Assembly (NCBI GenBank): GCA_011391085.1
Contig: JAABRD010000004.1
Location: 62,001-126,000 of the forward strand
From: Thiotrichaceae bacterium
Lineage (GTDB): Bacteria > Pseudomonadota > Gammaproteobacteria > Beggiatoales > Beggiatoaceae
Reading direction: 5' to 3'
Length of the DNA: 64,000 bases
The notes under the pieces were generated by a model. That model ran no database searches. It saw only the letters and a program-made list of their open reading frames with translations, and was not told the origin of the DNA. Made by a program: the position numbers and the translations under genes. Shown in pieces: positions 24,369-42,427 of the stretch. Numbering within the stretch: position 1 is the stretch's first letter; every line of letters begins with the position of its first letter.

Positions 24369-26717
24369 GTGAAAAATTTAGTCATTGTCGAATCTCCTGC
24401 CAAAGCGAAAACTATCCAAAAATATTTGGGCAAAGACTTTCAAGTGCTGGCCTCCTTTGGTCATGTCCGCGACCTCCTCCCTAAAGATGGGGCCGTGGAC
24501 ACCAATAAAGGTTTTGCCATGCACTATCAACTCATTGAAAAAAATGCCAAACATGTGCAAGCTATCCTCGCCGCTATGGAATATGCGCAAGCCCTTTACC
24601 TGGCTACCGACCCTGACCGAGAAGGGGAGGCCATTTCATGGCACTTATGTGAAGTTCTCCAAGAGAAGCAATTGTTACAGGGAAAATCTGTGCATCGAGT
24701 CGCCTTCCATGAAATTACGCAACGGGCCATTACCGAAGCGATTCAACATCCGCGCACCCTTTCCATGGACTTGGTCAACGCCCAACAAGCCCGTCGCGCC
24801 TTGGATTATCTAGTCGGTTTCACCCTCTCGCCACTGTTATGGCGCAAAATTCGTTATGGTCTTTCGGCGGGACGAGTGCAAAGTCCAGCGTTACGCATGA
24901 TTGTGGAACGCGAACAGGACATTGAAAGTTTCAAACCACGGGAATACTGGACCGTAGAAGCCGATTGTAAAAAAGAACGGCAAGCCTTCACGGCCAAACT
25001 TAACCTGTTTGAAGGCAAAAAACTCAAACAATTTGAGACGGACATCAGCGAAGCCGACAAAGCCTCTTGTCTGTGCATTAACACCGTTGAATTGGCCACA
25101 CAGGTCAAGACTACGTTGTTGCAATTAGCCGATGGCAAATTACAAGTTACCAAGGTCGAAAAGAAACAACGCAAACGTCAACCGGCGGCCCCGTTCACAA
25201 CTTCTACTTTACAACAAGAAGCGGCCCGTAAATTGGGTTTCACCACTAAACATACCATGCAAATGGCCCAACAACTGTATGAAGGTATCGACACGGGAAA
25301 TGGTGCAGTGGGCATCATCACCTATATGCGAACCGATTCGGTTAACTTAGCCACGGAAGCCGTCGAGGAAATTCGTCAAGTCATTCTGGAACGGTATGGA
25401 GACCATAACCTCCCCAAACAGTTGCGTCAGTATAAAACCAAATCCAAGAACGCCCAAGAAGCGCACGAAGCCATTCGTCCTACCGCGGCCATTCGTTACC
25501 CAGAAACGATTAAAGAGACCTTGACGCAAGATCAATTCAAACTCTACAATCTGATTTGGCAACGTACCATCGCTTGCCAGATGATTGATGCCACCCTAGA
25601 CACGGTGGCGGTGGACTTAGCCTGTGGGGAAGGCAATAATTTCCGGGCCACCGGTTCCGCATTAAGCGACCCTGGTTTTATGACCGTCTATCAAGAAGGT
25701 ATCGACGACAAAAAGGAGAATGCCGAAGAGGATGAAAAAATGTTGCCGGTGATGACGGTGGGAGAGGAAATCAAACTCAAAGACATTATCGCCGAACAAC
25801 ATTTTACCGAACCGCCACCGCGCTTCTCGGAAGCCACTTTGGTCAAAGCGTTAGAAGAATATGGCATAGGTCGTCCCTCCACGTATGCTGCCATTATTTC
25901 TACGTTGCAACAACGTGAATACGTCATCTTAGAGAAGAAACGTTTTAGTCCCACCGACGTGGGGCGCATTGTCAACAAATTTTTAACCGAACATTTTACC
26001 CAATATGTGGACTATGATTTCACCGCCAAACTAGAGGATAACCTAGATGAAGTGTCCCGTGGTGAACAAGAATGGGTGCCTCTGTTGGAAAAATTCTGGA
26101 TCGAATTTAAACAACGTATTGACGAAAAAGCCAAAACCGTGTCTCGTAAAGATGTAACCCATGAAGCTATCGATGAACTGTGCCCCAAATGCAACAGTCC
26201 ATTGACCATTCGTTTAGGCAAACGTGGACGTTTCATTGGTTGTTCCACTTATCCCAAATGTGACTATACTCGCAATTTGGAGGGCGACGCGAATGGCACC
26301 AATGGCACTGATCAACCGGCGGCCCCGACCACTCCCGAAATTGTTCCTGACCGCGTTTGCCCGACCTGCGGTGCCACCTTACACATTCGCCAAGGTCCTT
26401 ACAGCAAGTTTATTGGTTGTAGCAAATATCCCAAATGTAAGTTCAATGAACCGTTAGAAAAACCAGCCGACACGGGTTTGGAATGTCCAATGTGTCACAA
26501 AGGTAAGTTAATCAAGCGGAAGACCCGTTATGGTACCTTCTTCTATTCATGTTCCGATTACCCCACTTGCAAATACGCCGTGAACAACGACCCCATCGCA
26601 GGTCCATGCCCCACTTGTGGTTGGTCCATTTTAACCATGAAGACCACGAAGCGTTGGGGCACTGAAAAAGTCTGCCCGCAGAAGGAATGCGATTATCGGG
26701 AACAGGTGAGTGGATAG
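24369..26717 (+). CDS. topA: DNA topoisomerase I
   Basis: This 782-aa type IA topoisomerase starts at GTG. The Toprim domain has IVESPAKAKT, then ATDPDREGEAI. The active-site Tyr is in ITYMRTDSVNL, and LSAGRVQSPALR is also present. Four C-terminal Cys4 zinc ribbons start at CPKCNSPL, CPTCGATL, CPMCHKGK and CPTCGWSI. It relaxes negative supercoils. The last codons (SG and stop) fall within the GTGGATAGTGGATAG tandem repeat, so the gene end has been reshaped by repeat DNA. Confidence 0.95.
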   Translation: MKNLVIVESPAKAKTIQKYLGKDFQVLASFGHVRDLLPKDGAVDTNKGFAMHYQLIEKNAKHVQAILAAMEYAQALYLATDPDREGEAISWHLCEVLQEKQLLQGKSVHRVAFHEITQRAITEAIQHPRTLSMDLVNAQQARRALDYLVGFTLSPLLWRKIRYGLSAGRVQSPALRMIVEREQDIESFKPREYWTVEADCKKERQAFTAKLNLFEGKKLKQFETDISEADKASCLCINTVELATQVKTTLLQLADGKLQVTKVEKKQRKRQPAAPFTTSTLQQEAARKLGFTTKHTMQMAQQLYEGIDTGNGAVGIITYMRTDSVNLATEAVEEIRQVILERYGDHNLPKQLRQYKTKSKNAQEAHEAIRPTAAIRYPETIKETLTQDQFKLYNLIWQRTIACQMIDATLDTVAVDLACGEGNNFRATGSALSDPGFMTVYQEGIDDKKENAEEDEKMLPVMTVGEEIKLKDIIAEQHFTEPPPRFSEATLVKALEEYGIGRPSTYAAIISTLQQREYVILEKKRFSPTDVGRIVNKFLTEHFTQYVDYDFTAKLEDNLDEVSRGEQEWVPLLEKFWIEFKQRIDEKAKTVSRKDVTHEAIDELCPKCNSPLTIRLGKRGRFIGCSTYPKCDYTRNLEGDANGTNGTDQPAAPTTPEIVPDRVCPTCGATLHIRQGPYSKFIGCSKYPKCKFNEPLEKPADTGLECPMCHKGKLIKRKTRYGTFFYSCSDYPTCKYAVNNDPIAGPCPTCGWSILTMKTTKRWGTEKVCPQKECDYREQVSG

Positions 26718-26812
26718 TGGTTTGAGTGGATAGTGGATAGTGGATAGTGGTTTGAGTGGATAATGGATAGTGGATAGTGGTTTTAGTGGATAATGGATAG
26801 TGGATAGTGATT
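26708..26812. repeat. GTGGATA-based tandem repeat at topA 3' end
   Basis: GAGTGGATAGTGGATAGTGG units repeat three times as a ~35-bp higher-order unit with a GTTT spacer. It starts in the last codons of topA and continues into noncoding DNA. Confidence 0.7.
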
Positions 26813-26824
26813 TTTCATGGTGGT

Positions 26825-27036
26825 GGACTAGAGGCTTTAGCCGGAGGGCGGGGGCCTGCAATTTCAATTATGTTCCGCCACCGGCTAAAGCCTCAATGCC
26901 ATTAAGTTAAGGAATATCCATCCAAGTAGGGTGGATTAAGCGAAGCGTATCCACCAGAGTTTCGACCATGGTGGATACGCTTCGCTTAATCCACCCTACC
27001 TTAACTTAATGGCATTGCGGCTAAAGCCTCTAGTCC
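26825..27036. mobile_element. Three-level nested element: R4 in R3 in R2
   Basis: R2 left arm and inner right arm (26825-26894) are interrupted before the last bases by R3 (26896-27015). R3 contains R4 (26926-26999, GTAGGGTGGATTAAGCG ends), after which the R2 right arm repeats (GCGGCTAAAGCCTCTAGTCC, to 27036). No gene lies in 26718-27145. Confidence 0.8.
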
Positions 27037-27145
27037 ACCTGTATTTTAATTTAGACGGCATTCCCACGCAGGCGCGTGGACCAGATAAGGGGATAACACC
27101 CCAGTCCGGGGTTATCCCGAGATTTTTAAACCGAGGAGTTAAACT

Positions 27146-27982
27146 ATGCAAGTCGCTTCTTTACGCTACGACGTGATTTTTAAAAAAGCCTTTGGCGATG
27201 TAGAGGTCTTCAAAGCGTTTGCCAAAGATTTTCTCGGCGTGGACTTGAACATCGATAAGGTCGAAACGGAGAAGAAATTCAGTCCCCCCATCGGCAAGGT
27301 CGATTCACGTTTTGATTTATATGCCGAAGATTTAACCAACCGCGTGATTGTGGATATTCAACATCGGCGTTATGATGACCATTACGACCGCTTTTTACAC
27401 TACCACTGTGCGGCCCTGTTGGAACAGGTGAGTACCGCTAAAAATTATTCGCCCGCGTTGACCGTCTTCACGATTGTGGTGTCCACGTCGGGGACGAAAG
27501 AAGACGTGGCAATAGCGGAAATCAATTTTGACCCCTTTGATTTTCTCACCCAGCAACGGCTTTCTAAAATTCCGCACCGGGTGCTGTACTTGTCCCCCAA
27601 ACATGTCAATCAGCAAGTGCCAGAACCCTATCGGCAATGGTTACAGTTGATTCAAGATAGTTTGGATGAACAAGCGGAGGAGTCATGCTATGACAAGCCC
27701 GAACTCCGACACGTTTTGGACCTGATTAAAGTGGACGGCTTAACACCCCAAGACCGCGCCCGCTTGAAGGATGAATATGCCCTGGAACAGGCGTTGCGAC
27801 AAGAGAAACGGGAGGAGTTTGAGAAGGGAGAACAACGGGGTTTGGAAAAGGGCTTGGAACTTGGGGAACAACGGGGGCTGGAACTGGGTAAGTTGGAAAT
27901 TGCCCGCAAACTACAAGCCCAAGGAATGTCCATCGAACAGATTGAACAATTAACCGGACTCTCCCGTGGTCTCTGGCAGTGA
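27146..27982 (+). CDS. Rpn-family PD-(D/E)XK nuclease/transposase-like protein
   Basis: This 278-aa protein starts SLRYDVIFKKAFGDVEVFKAF, the PDDEXK_2/Rpn N-terminus. The putative active site is RFDLYAED followed by IVDIQHRR. The tail has repeated GEQRGLE/KGLELGE units and an SIEQIEQLTGLS helix, standard for this family. Rpn proteins promote recombination or cut DNA in stress. It has a good GAGGAG site. It is intact, unlike relatives at 41706 and 49421. Confidence 0.85.
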   Translation: MQVASLRYDVIFKKAFGDVEVFKAFAKDFLGVDLNIDKVETEKKFSPPIGKVDSRFDLYAEDLTNRVIVDIQHRRYDDHYDRFLHYHCAALLEQVSTAKNYSPALTVFTIVVSTSGTKEDVAIAEINFDPFDFLTQQRLSKIPHRVLYLSPKHVNQQVPEPYRQWLQLIQDSLDEQAEESCYDKPELRHVLDLIKVDGLTPQDRARLKDEYALEQALRQEKREEFEKGEQRGLEKGLELGEQRGLELGKLEIARKLQAQGMSIEQIEQLTGLSRGLWQ

Positions 27983-28300
27983 CTCCGTGACACGGAGAGG
28001 GAATAGCCGTTGGAGTACGGAATTTATTTCGACGGAAACGGAATGAATTCCAGACTCCAAATTCGGTTTTCTCGTTCCCACCCGCCCGCGTGGGAATGCG
28101 GTGGGCAACACCAAAGCGTTGTGGAACAGAACGAAGGGATAACCCCCCTGCGAGGGATGTAAGTTTTTTGAAGAAACTGAGTTTCTTTGCAGGGGAAGCA
28201 TCACAGAAACTCAGTTTCTTCAAGAAACTGAGTTTCCTGTAGGAATGCGAACAAACACGCAATAATTTTAATGAGTAATTTGCTTAATATAATCATCCAT
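27983..28300. repeat. Palindrome-rich intergenic region
   Basis: No gene is present. It holds TTCCCACCCGCCCGCGTGGGAA at ~28075-28096 and the perfect palindrome GAAACTCAGTTTCTTCAAG... at 28206-28236, with a related half at 28162-28186. The AAACTCAG palindrome recurs at 62084-62119. Confidence 0.6.
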
Positions 28301-28302
28301 CC

Positions 28303-28331
28303 TTGACTTTTTAATGTTTAAACACCATTAT
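28303..28331 (+). promoter_or_regulatory. Candidate promoter of the giant repeat protein
   Basis: TTGACT at 28303-28308 and CATTAT at 28326-28331, 17 bp apart, lie ~190 bp before the ATG at 28519. The -10 matches consensus at four of six positions. Confidence 0.35.
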
Positions 28332-28518
28332 ATAGTGTGCTGAAGTATCTCTAATGACCCTTCTTCTGGGCAAATACTTCACACATACAGAACGATTAAC
28401 CCCCACCTGAAATTCCCGAACCGGTTGGTGTCTCCTGTCTCCCTCTTCCCGAAAACCATCTGTCGGTTGACCATTCTCTCAAGCTTCTCAGACCAATCTA
28501 GCTTTACAGGAGAATTTT

Positions 28519-35252
<6,734 letters not shown>

Positions 35253-35324
35253 ATTCCGTACTCCAACAAGAAACTCAGTTTCTGAACCCTTCTTATCTCG
35301 TTCCTACGCACCCGAAATTAACAT

Positions 35325-35450
35325 ACAGGTGGACTAGAATACAGGTGGACTAGAATACAGGTGGACTAGAATACAGGTGGACTAGAATACAGGTGGACTA
35401 GAGGCTTTAGCCGGAGGTCGTGGCACGTCACCGGCTAAAGCCTCTAGTCC
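35325..35450. repeat. 16-bp tandem repeat grown from an R2 element
   Basis: Five copies of ACAGGTGGACTAGAAT (last one GG instead of AT) run from 35325 to 35404 straight into an R2 element (35395-35450). The unit includes the outer R2 end, so the array probably grew by slippage at the element boundary. Confidence 0.8.
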
Positions 35451-35471
35451 GGTGCCCGTTTTTCATTTTCC

Positions 35472-35587
35472 GGTAGTGATGCAATGTGGCTGATATTCAT
35501 AAGAGTTGCCCTCACCCCCGGCCCCTCTCCCTCTGGGAGAGGGGCCGGGGGTGAGGGTAAACATATCACCCACATTGCATCACTACC
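35472..35587. mobile_element. R1 MITE-like element downstream of ligA
   Basis: Complete R1 ends and the CCCTCACCCCCGG core hairpin. It ends 21 bp from the ligA stop. No gene is present in 35253-35607. Confidence 0.85.
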
Positions 35588-35607
35588 CATTTTCCATTAT
35601 GTTTCCA

Positions 35608-37893
<2,286 letters not shown>

Positions 37894-37898
37894 TTACC

Positions 37899-38052
37899 GG
37901 TAGTGATGCAATGTGGGTGATAGACACTTTCCCCCCAGCCCCTCCCCCAAAAGGGGAGGGGAGAACGGCGGTACCCGTGGTTTTCACCCCTCTCCCCCTG
38001 GGAGAGGGGCCGGGGGTGAGGGCAAACATATCACCCACATTGCATCACTACC
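37899..38052. mobile_element. R1 MITE-like element upstream of DUF262 gene
   Basis: Complete R1 ends with an enlarged core containing two GC-rich stems. It ends 29 bp before the DUF262 start, so it may carry or replace the promoter of that pair. Confidence 0.85.
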
Positions 38053-38081
38053 TATTTTACCAACTCAGGTGAACATTTGCT

Positions 38082-39194
38082 ATGAAAAATACAGAGAAGT
38101 TGTTGCATATAATAGATGAGAAATCTTTAACCGTGAGAACGGATTCATTGGATATTTCGTTTGGGGAAATAAATTCAATGTATGATGACGGTGAATTGGA
38201 AATAAGCCCCGATTATCAACGTTTATTTCGTTGGAATGTGACTCAACAATCTCAGTTTATTGAATCCCTGTTGTTGGGATTTCCCCTTCCACCTATCTTC
38301 GTGTTTGAGACAGAAGCGAGAAAATATGCGTTGATTGATGGACTTCAACGAATTTCGACTTATCTTCATTTTACAGGAAAGTTAAAAGACAAGGATAAGT
38401 TAAAATTAACCAATTGCGATATTGTACCAGAATTAAACAATATTACGATTGATGACCTTTCGCCGGCACTGAGAATCCAGGTGAAGCGTAGTTATATCAA
38501 AATGTACATTATCAAAACACAAAGTCCCGCACGGGTCAAATATGATATGTTCAAACGCCTAAATACTGGCGGTTCCCTATTGGAAGCACAAGAAATTCGG
38601 AACAGCACCATACGTTTGCTGGGGGAAGATTTCATCAACTTCATTCAACACTTGTCTGAAGACAAAAATTTTAAAGACTGTCTCGGCTATGTGCAAGATT
38701 ATCAGTTCGAAAGACAATTTGACGACGAATTGGTATTGAGGTTTTTTACGCTAAAAAATGGCAATTTGAAAAAATATCAACAAGACGGTTTAGAGACACT
38801 TGCAGATTTTTTGACCAAATATGCGGAACAAGTGTCATCGAAAGAGGTTGTCTTCGACTATGCTACAGAAGAGAAGGTGTTCACCCGTACTTTTGCAGTA
38901 TTGAACAAGGTACTTGGGAAAAATGTCTTTTCAAAAGATGGTGAGTCCTCAAAACAGTTTCATGCGTTTCAGTATGAGGCCATATCAGTAGCAATGGCTT
39001 CTATTATAGACAAAATGGATGTCAACAATATTGACCCTAAAGTCAAGCGCAATATCCTCGCCCTCAAACAAGACCCGAAATTTCAAGATGCGACAGAAAA
39101 TAGGAGAGGTAAAAGAACCAGTGGAGAAGCCTATCTGCCCTTTCTCGACAAAAGGATTTCCATTGCAAAAAATTCATTAAGTAAAGGATTCTGA
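38082..39194 (+). CDS. DUF262-domain (GmrSD N-like) protein
   Basis: This 370-aa protein has the ParB/Srx-like DUF262 core. SPDYQRLFRWNVTQQSQFIESLLLG-type start (split here: PDYQRLFRW, then SQFIESLLLGFPLPPI), the DGLQR motif in ALIDGLQRISTY, and FKRLNTGG. DUF262 proteins are the nucleotide-sensing or hydrolysing half of GmrSD restriction and of several predicted defence pairs. The HNH half (DUF1524) is absent. Instead a HEPN-like protein follows 10 bp later. Confidence 0.82.
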   Translation: MKNTEKLLHIIDEKSLTVRTDSLDISFGEINSMYDDGELEISPDYQRLFRWNVTQQSQFIESLLLGFPLPPIFVFETEARKYALIDGLQRISTYLHFTGKLKDKDKLKLTNCDIVPELNNITIDDLSPALRIQVKRSYIKMYIIKTQSPARVKYDMFKRLNTGGSLLEAQEIRNSTIRLLGEDFINFIQHLSEDKNFKDCLGYVQDYQFERQFDDELVLRFFTLKNGNLKKYQQDGLETLADFLTKYAEQVSSKEVVFDYATEEKVFTRTFAVLNKVLGKNVFSKDGESSKQFHAFQYEAISVAMASIIDKMDVNNIDPKVKRNILALKQDPKFQDATENRRGKRTSGEAYLPFLDKRISIAKNSLSKGF

Positions 39195-39204
39195 GGCATT
39201 GTTT

Positions 39205-39981
39205 ATGACTCCAGACGAGGTTCGTTTTCAGCTTGAACAGAACTTAGAATGGCGGCTTGAGGAAATTGCGTTTCTTACGGCCCAACTCAATACGTTTGAC
39301 CAATCAAATTCAAGTGATGACGAAAGACGACGGGTTGAGAATGACAAAAATCGTTTCCGCAAAGCCTTAGTCTTGATGCTGTATGCTCATTTTGAGGGCT
39401 TTTTTCGCTTTTCATTTTCGCTATATGTGAACGTTCTCAATGACAAACAGATAAATCTTTCCAAAGCCATTGATGAGCTTGTCGCTTCTTCACTGTATGA
39501 CGTGTTTGGTAAATATGACGGCTTCAAAAAAGAATTTGTAAATCCAGAAAGTGATGAAGTTAATAAAGCCAATAAGCGTCTGAAAAATAGAATTAGCCTG
39601 ATACAAGAATTGAATAAACTTCACCAAGAGGGTATTGTTAAGTTGCCTATCAGTGACAGACATAACGATACTGGTTCTGTCATTTATACCAAATCTAATC
39701 TAAATTTCGATGTTATCGAAAAGATTCTCCATCGTTTAGGCTTTTCTACGGATATTCTTCAATTAGAAATTGATGGAAAAAAACTTAAAGATGTTCTAAA
39801 TGAATTTCTGGGCCGAAGAAATACTATAGCACATGGAGATGGCAGGTTTAGAGAGGGTATAGACGAAAGAGAATATAATAAGTTTAAAGAGGTTTTTGAT
39901 AAGATTACCAACATGATTTCTATAGTAATTACTCAGGCTTTAAGCGAAAAAAGGTATCTAAAAGAAGAATTTCGTAATTAA
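39205..39981 (+). CDS. MAE_28990-type HEPN protein
   Basis: The ATG at 39205 gives 258 aa. The N-terminal half is a charged helical bundle (KALVLMLYAHFEGFF). The C-terminal RRNTIAHGDG contains the R-x4-H signature of HEPN ribonucleases. The overall pattern resembles the MAE_28990/MAE_18760 family, which is often found beside DUF262 genes. RNase activity against phage or host RNA is a family-based prediction. Together with the gene at 38082 it forms a likely two-gene defence unit. Confidence 0.75.
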   Translation: MTPDEVRFQLEQNLEWRLEEIAFLTAQLNTFDQSNSSDDERRRVENDKNRFRKALVLMLYAHFEGFFRFSFSLYVNVLNDKQINLSKAIDELVASSLYDVFGKYDGFKKEFVNPESDEVNKANKRLKNRISLIQELNKLHQEGIVKLPISDRHNDTGSVIYTKSNLNFDVIEKILHRLGFSTDILQLEIDGKKLKDVLNEFLGRRNTIAHGDGRFREGIDEREYNKFKEVFDKITNMISIVITQALSEKRYLKEEFRN

Positions 39982-40075
39982 GGGTTAGAAATGTCCTATG
40001 CCGTAGTTTGAACGTGGGTTAGACTGGTCAAAAGAGTTGACAGTTTTTTAAAAATCGTCAACTCTTAACCAAATC

Positions 40076-40816
40076 TCAACCAGATTCTGCACTCAATAAC
40101 CGTTGCACCACCACCCCCGCTAACATCATTCCAAATAACGCCGGCATATATGAAATCGTTCCATTGACGGCCCGCGGCCGACCTGCGGGACCACTTTCTA
40201 CAGGTTGATGAGGCAAGGGAGGACGAGGTAACTCGGTAGAATACACCACGGGATAATTGGTGCGCATTCCCATCTCTCGCAATTTAGCCCGCATTTCTCG
40301 CGCCAGTGGACATACGGAAGTTTGATTTAGGGAAACCACTTTCACCTGGGTCACATCCAGACGATTCCCCGCCCCTAAACTGGAAGCAACCGGCACCTCT
40401 AATTTTAAACAAGCCGCTACCAATGCCGCTTTACAGGCAATGGAGTCAATGCAATCTACAACAAAATCAAACTTCCCCTCTCGCACTAACTCCTCAGCTT
40501 TTTCCTTCTGTAAAAACTCGGTCAACAACGTCAACGATACCTGGGGATTAATATCGCGTAGCCGTGCCGCCATCACTTGGGTTTTAGATTGACCTAGTGT
40601 TGACTGTAATGCCACCAATTGCCGATTGAGGTTAGAAGGTGACACCACATCATGGTCTAACAAGGTCAACCGGGTAAAACCAATGCGCCCCAACGCTTCT
40701 GCGACAAAACTGCCTACTCCTCCTAGTCCTGCAATCAAAATATGGTGAGAAATTAAGGAAGCGACCGCCTCCTTACCTAATAAAATTTCGGTACGTGAAA
40801 AAAAATCGTCATTCAT
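40076..40816 (-). CDS. tcdA: tRNA threonylcarbamoyladenosine dehydratase
   Basis: This 246-aa E1-like ThiF/HesA fold has ATP-binding AGLGGVGSFVAEAL and DHDVVSPSNLNRQ, DCIDSIACKAAL and a C-terminal membrane-leaning segment (YMPALFGMMLAGVVV). TcdA (CsdL) cyclises t6A37 to ct6A in ANN-decoding tRNAs using ATP. Adenylation residues are present. It overlaps tatD by 4 bp and is the downstream gene. Confidence 0.92.
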   Translation of the reverse strand: MNDDFFSRTEILLGKEAVASLISHHILIAGLGGVGSFVAEALGRIGFTRLTLLDHDVVSPSNLNRQLVALQSTLGQSKTQVMAARLRDINPQVSLTLLTEFLQKEKAEELVREGKFDFVVDCIDSIACKAALVAACLKLEVPVASSLGAGNRLDVTQVKVVSLNQTSVCPLAREMRAKLREMGMRTNYPVVYSTELPRPPLPHQPVESGPAGRPRAVNGTISYMPALFGMMLAGVVVQRLLSAESG

Positions 40817-41583
40817 GGTAAAATATTAAACAAAGTTAACGCATTATGGGTTGTCACAGCGGCTATTTCCGCAGGGTCTTGGGAACGTAACTCAGCCATT
40901 GTTTGCAAAATTTCGAGTAGAAACGCGGGTTCATTCCGCACACCCCGGTGGGTCACTAACGGTTGATCTGGAGAATCGGTTTCCAATAAGATACGTTCTA
41001 ATGGCAACGCCTGCACGAGGCTACGCAACTTATTCGCCCGTGGATAAGTAATCGGCCCCCCAAAACTCAAGTAGAAACCCAAGTCTAACAGACGCTGGGC
41101 TTGTGGTAAACTGCCTGAAAAACTGTGTACGACACCACGACTGCCAGGGACGCCACGCACCAATTGAATCACCTCCTCCACGGCCCGACGTGCATGAATA
41201 ATTACAGGTAACTGGGCCTGTTGGGCAAGTTGTAATTGTGCCAGAAAAAAATCGGTTTGTCTAGTTCTATCAAGTCCTTCCACATAAAAATCTAATCCAC
41301 ATTCTCCCACTGCCACGGGTTTTTCTTGAATTATCCAACGGGCCAATTCATCCAAATGGGCGGGTTGATGTTCGGACAAATACATAGGATGCAAGCCATA
41401 CGCGGGATACAAGCCGGTCCCTTGGGTACATATTTTTTGCAACCGTGGCCACCATGCAAATGTTACCGCAGGCACAATTTGTTGAGTCACTCCAGCCACC
41501 TGGGCGCGTAACAAAGTTGCTTGCCGGTCTGGTTCAAAGGTGTCATCATCGAAATGAGAATGGGTGTCTATCAAAGTTAGCAT
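40813..41583 (-). CDS. TatD-family metal-dependent hydrolase
   Basis: This 256-aa TIM-barrel has metal ligands IDTHSHFDD, VGECGLDF, VIIHARRA, VVHSFSG and LLETDSPDQPL. TatD proteins are 3'-5' exonucleases or D-aminoacyl-tRNA deacylase-like hydrolases; YjjV-type is also possible, so no gene symbol is given. It is the first gene of a two-gene operon with tcdA. Confidence 0.88.
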   Translation of the reverse strand: MLTLIDTHSHFDDDTFEPDRQATLLRAQVAGVTQQIVPAVTFAWWPRLQKICTQGTGLYPAYGLHPMYLSEHQPAHLDELARWIIQEKPVAVGECGLDFYVEGLDRTRQTDFFLAQLQLAQQAQLPVIIHARRAVEEVIQLVRGVPGSRGVVHSFSGSLPQAQRLLDLGFYLSFGGPITYPRANKLRSLVQALPLERILLETDSPDQPLVTHRGVRNEPAFLLEILQTMAELRSQDPAEIAAVTTHNALTLFNILP

Positions 41584-41600
41584 GTAGTTACCATTGAGTT

Positions 41601-41626
41601 GGAGTCCAAGACCGGTCTTGGACTCC
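41601..41626. repeat. GGAGTCCAAGACCGGTC palindrome
   Basis: A perfect 26-bp palindrome of the GGAGTCC family, 18 bp upstream of the tatD start codon. Confidence 0.6.
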
Positions 41627-41705
41627 GTACTGTTGCAACGCTATTGACCAGTCCTCCTGTCTCGTAAGGTATTTCAAGGCTACGCTTTGGACTCCTGGTC
41701 ATCCT

Positions 41706-42342
41706 CTATTTCTTCCGTGAAGTTATCTCTTTAAACTTCGCAATTAATTCTCCTCTGGACGCTTGCAACAACAAGGGCGCCACTTCCTCTGGAGGCAATT
41801 ATATGACCCCGTCAATCACGTTTGACAACGGTTTGTCTAACTTGCCAAACCGAGACTTTAGCAAGTGTTCCACAAAGAGGCGTTGGCCTTCTACGCGGCC
41901 TTGTTGACGTCCTTCTTGCACGGCCTGTTGCCGGGCTTGTTGATAAACAGGTGAAATATTCATGAGTAACTCCTTATCTCGTTCGGTTAAAGTCGTTTTG
42001 AGTTCAATTTCTGGTAGTGATGCAATCTGGGTGATATTCATGGAGTTGCCCTCACCCCCGGCCCCTCTCCCTCTGGGAGAGGGGCCGGGGGTGAGGGTAA
42101 ACATATCACCCACATTGCATCACTACCAAAAATTCCATCAAGCAGGGTTTCATCGCCAATTTGCCAAATAATCCCAGTTGAGAAGCAGCGGCGATGTCAG
42201 TGGTGGTTGCCGAGGGTTCAAAACTCAAGTCGACATAAGATACTTCGGCCCAGAGTTAGTGTTGTACGTTCACATTGCCACCAACATATTCTAACATTCC
42301 TGCCGCACATTCTTTGGCAAACTGGTCGTGTGATTGTCTCAT
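41706..42342 (-). pseudogene. Rpn-like gene broken by an R1 insertion and two stop codons
   Basis: An ATG at 42342 with AGGAG upstream begins MRQSHDQFAKECAAGMLEY. TAA then interrupts after NVNVQH, and the frame continues LWAEVSYVDLSFEP... to MEF, where R1 (42013-42127) is inserted. The frame goes on with EIELKTTLTERDKELL, a QEGRQQGRVEGQ tail and a second in-frame TAA after NVIDGVI, then PPEEVAPLLLQ to a final stop at 41706. The tail is typical of Rpn-like proteins. The gene is clearly dead. Confidence 0.75.
42013..42127. mobile_element. R1 element inserted in the Rpn-like pseudogene
   Basis: A complete 115-bp R1 copy almost identical to those at 5419 and 35472. This is direct evidence that R1 transposes or did so recently, since it splits an otherwise readable gene. 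Confidence 0.85.
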
Positions 42343-42427
42343 AAATTCTCCTTGGAAAAAAACTTAACTTCTCTTTTATACTTCTTGATTTGGCTAGTAT
42401 AGAGAAGTTGGAAAAACTTGTCAAATC

